The notes under the pieces were generated by a model. The model was not told the origin of the DNA. It was given only the letters and a program-made list of their open reading frames with translations, and ran no database searches. This document shows positions 63,767 through 64,000 of a DNA stretch of 64,000 nucleotides, piece after piece (positions within the stretch are counted from its first letter, which is position 1; each line of letters starts with the position of its first letter). A program made the position numbers and the translations under genes. The DNA is taken from contig JBDUEM010000003.1 of NCBI GenBank assembly GCA_040002435.1, positions 20,172-84,171 on the forward strand. The letters are read 5' to 3'. Origin of the DNA: JANXXV01 sp040002435 (GTDB lineage Bacteria; Acidobacteriota; Terriglobia; Bryobacterales; Bryobacteraceae).

Positions 63767-64000
63767 TCGCCCAGCATTCGTCCGTAGGGTTGCAGGTGTT
63801 CGATGTTGTCCAGGACGGCTTTCATGGCGGCGGTCATCGGGATGGCTAAAACCAGCCCGACGCCGCCCCAGATTGTTCCCCAGAACATCAGTGCGACAGT
63901 CACGGCGAGCGGGTTCAGGTGAACCCGCGCGCCGACTATTTTCGGGTACAGCAGGGTCAATGCAATCAAGTGGACGAAAGCGACAATGGCGGCGATGAAG
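63763..64000 (-). CDS. AI-2E/PerM family transporter, 5' end outside window
   Basis: Only the last 79 codons are present. FIAAIVAFVHLIALTLLYPK, VGARVHLNPLAVTVALMFWG and WGGVGLVLAIPMTAAMKAVL are the conserved C-terminal segments of AI-2E/YdiK-type permeases with two membrane helices. The start lies beyond the window edge. Substrate unknown: members include the AI-2 exporter TqsA and Na+/H+ antiporters. Confidence 0.9.
   Translation of the reverse strand, partial: FIAAIVAFVHLIALTLLYPKIVGARVHLNPLAVTVALMFWGTIWGGVGLVLAIPMTAAMKAVLDNIEHLQPYGRMLGD

Overview
The window looks like chromosomal DNA of an Acidobacteriota soil bacterium, most like Bryobacterales/Solibacter relatives. This is inferred from gene content: Oar-type TonB-dependent receptors with an N-terminal carboxypeptidase-like domain, a DUF1549/DUF1553 cytochrome protein paired with a DUF1501 protein, a giant propeller hybrid histidine kinase next to a CRTAC1-type FG-GAP protein, an ECF sigma factor facing a Ser/Thr kinase with TPRs, VWA and YVTN propeller proteins, and a PEP-CTERM-like protein. 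No rRNA, tRNA, CRISPR array, integrase or intact insertion sequence was seen.

Layout. 1-5.0 kb (minus): hybrid kinase followed by an FG-GAP/CRTAC1 protein cut by the window edge. 5.1-7.7 kb (plus): a translationally coupled pair of secreted unknowns, the second with an M15-like HxH tail, then a membrane-anchored coiled-coil protein with its own promoter. 7.9-8.3 kb: a histidine kinase remnant. 8.5-13.2 kb: the DUF1549/DUF1553 and DUF1501 pair. 13.2-22.7 kb: copper amine oxidase, DUF1801 protein, an esterase-DUF1080 fusion, ECF sigma factor and Ser/Thr kinase, and a secreted unknown. 23.3-32 kb: two copies of a two-gene module (PEP-CTERM-like protein plus IPT/beta-propeller protein), separated by an esterase and an ABC ATPase. 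The first copy's PEP-CTERM gene has decayed. 32-37.5 kb: a collapsed HAMP hybrid-kinase pseudogene, a VWA-like protein coupled to a TonB receptor without plug, and a frameshifted pseudogene. 37.5-39.6 kb: a lectin with three 157-residue tandem domains.

40-50.6 kb is the most coherent locus. A minus-strand operon runs TonB receptor > GH39-like glycosidase > ACS-type MFS permease > enolase-superfamily sugar-acid dehydratase, with 2-nt gaps or ATGA overlaps at several junctions. It faces a divergent FadR-subfamily GntR regulator. A FadR-type palindrome lies over the predicted -10 box of the receptor promoter, which suggests ligand-responsive repression of oligosaccharide/sugar-acid uptake. Two genes nearby (permease and CoA-transferase) lack a canonical start codon where the protein should begin.

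50.6-54.7 kb: a tightly packed TPP enzyme, YVTN propeller and Tat-exported amidase operon. 54.7-64 kb: small unknowns, a perfect 16-bp bidirectional terminator, clpC overlapped by a lolD-like ATPase, YjbR/DinB genes, a secreted caspase-TPR protein coupled to a second YjbR gene, a MarR regulator divergent from a pirin, and a truncated AI-2E permease.

All functional assignments come from motif reading; no database search was run.
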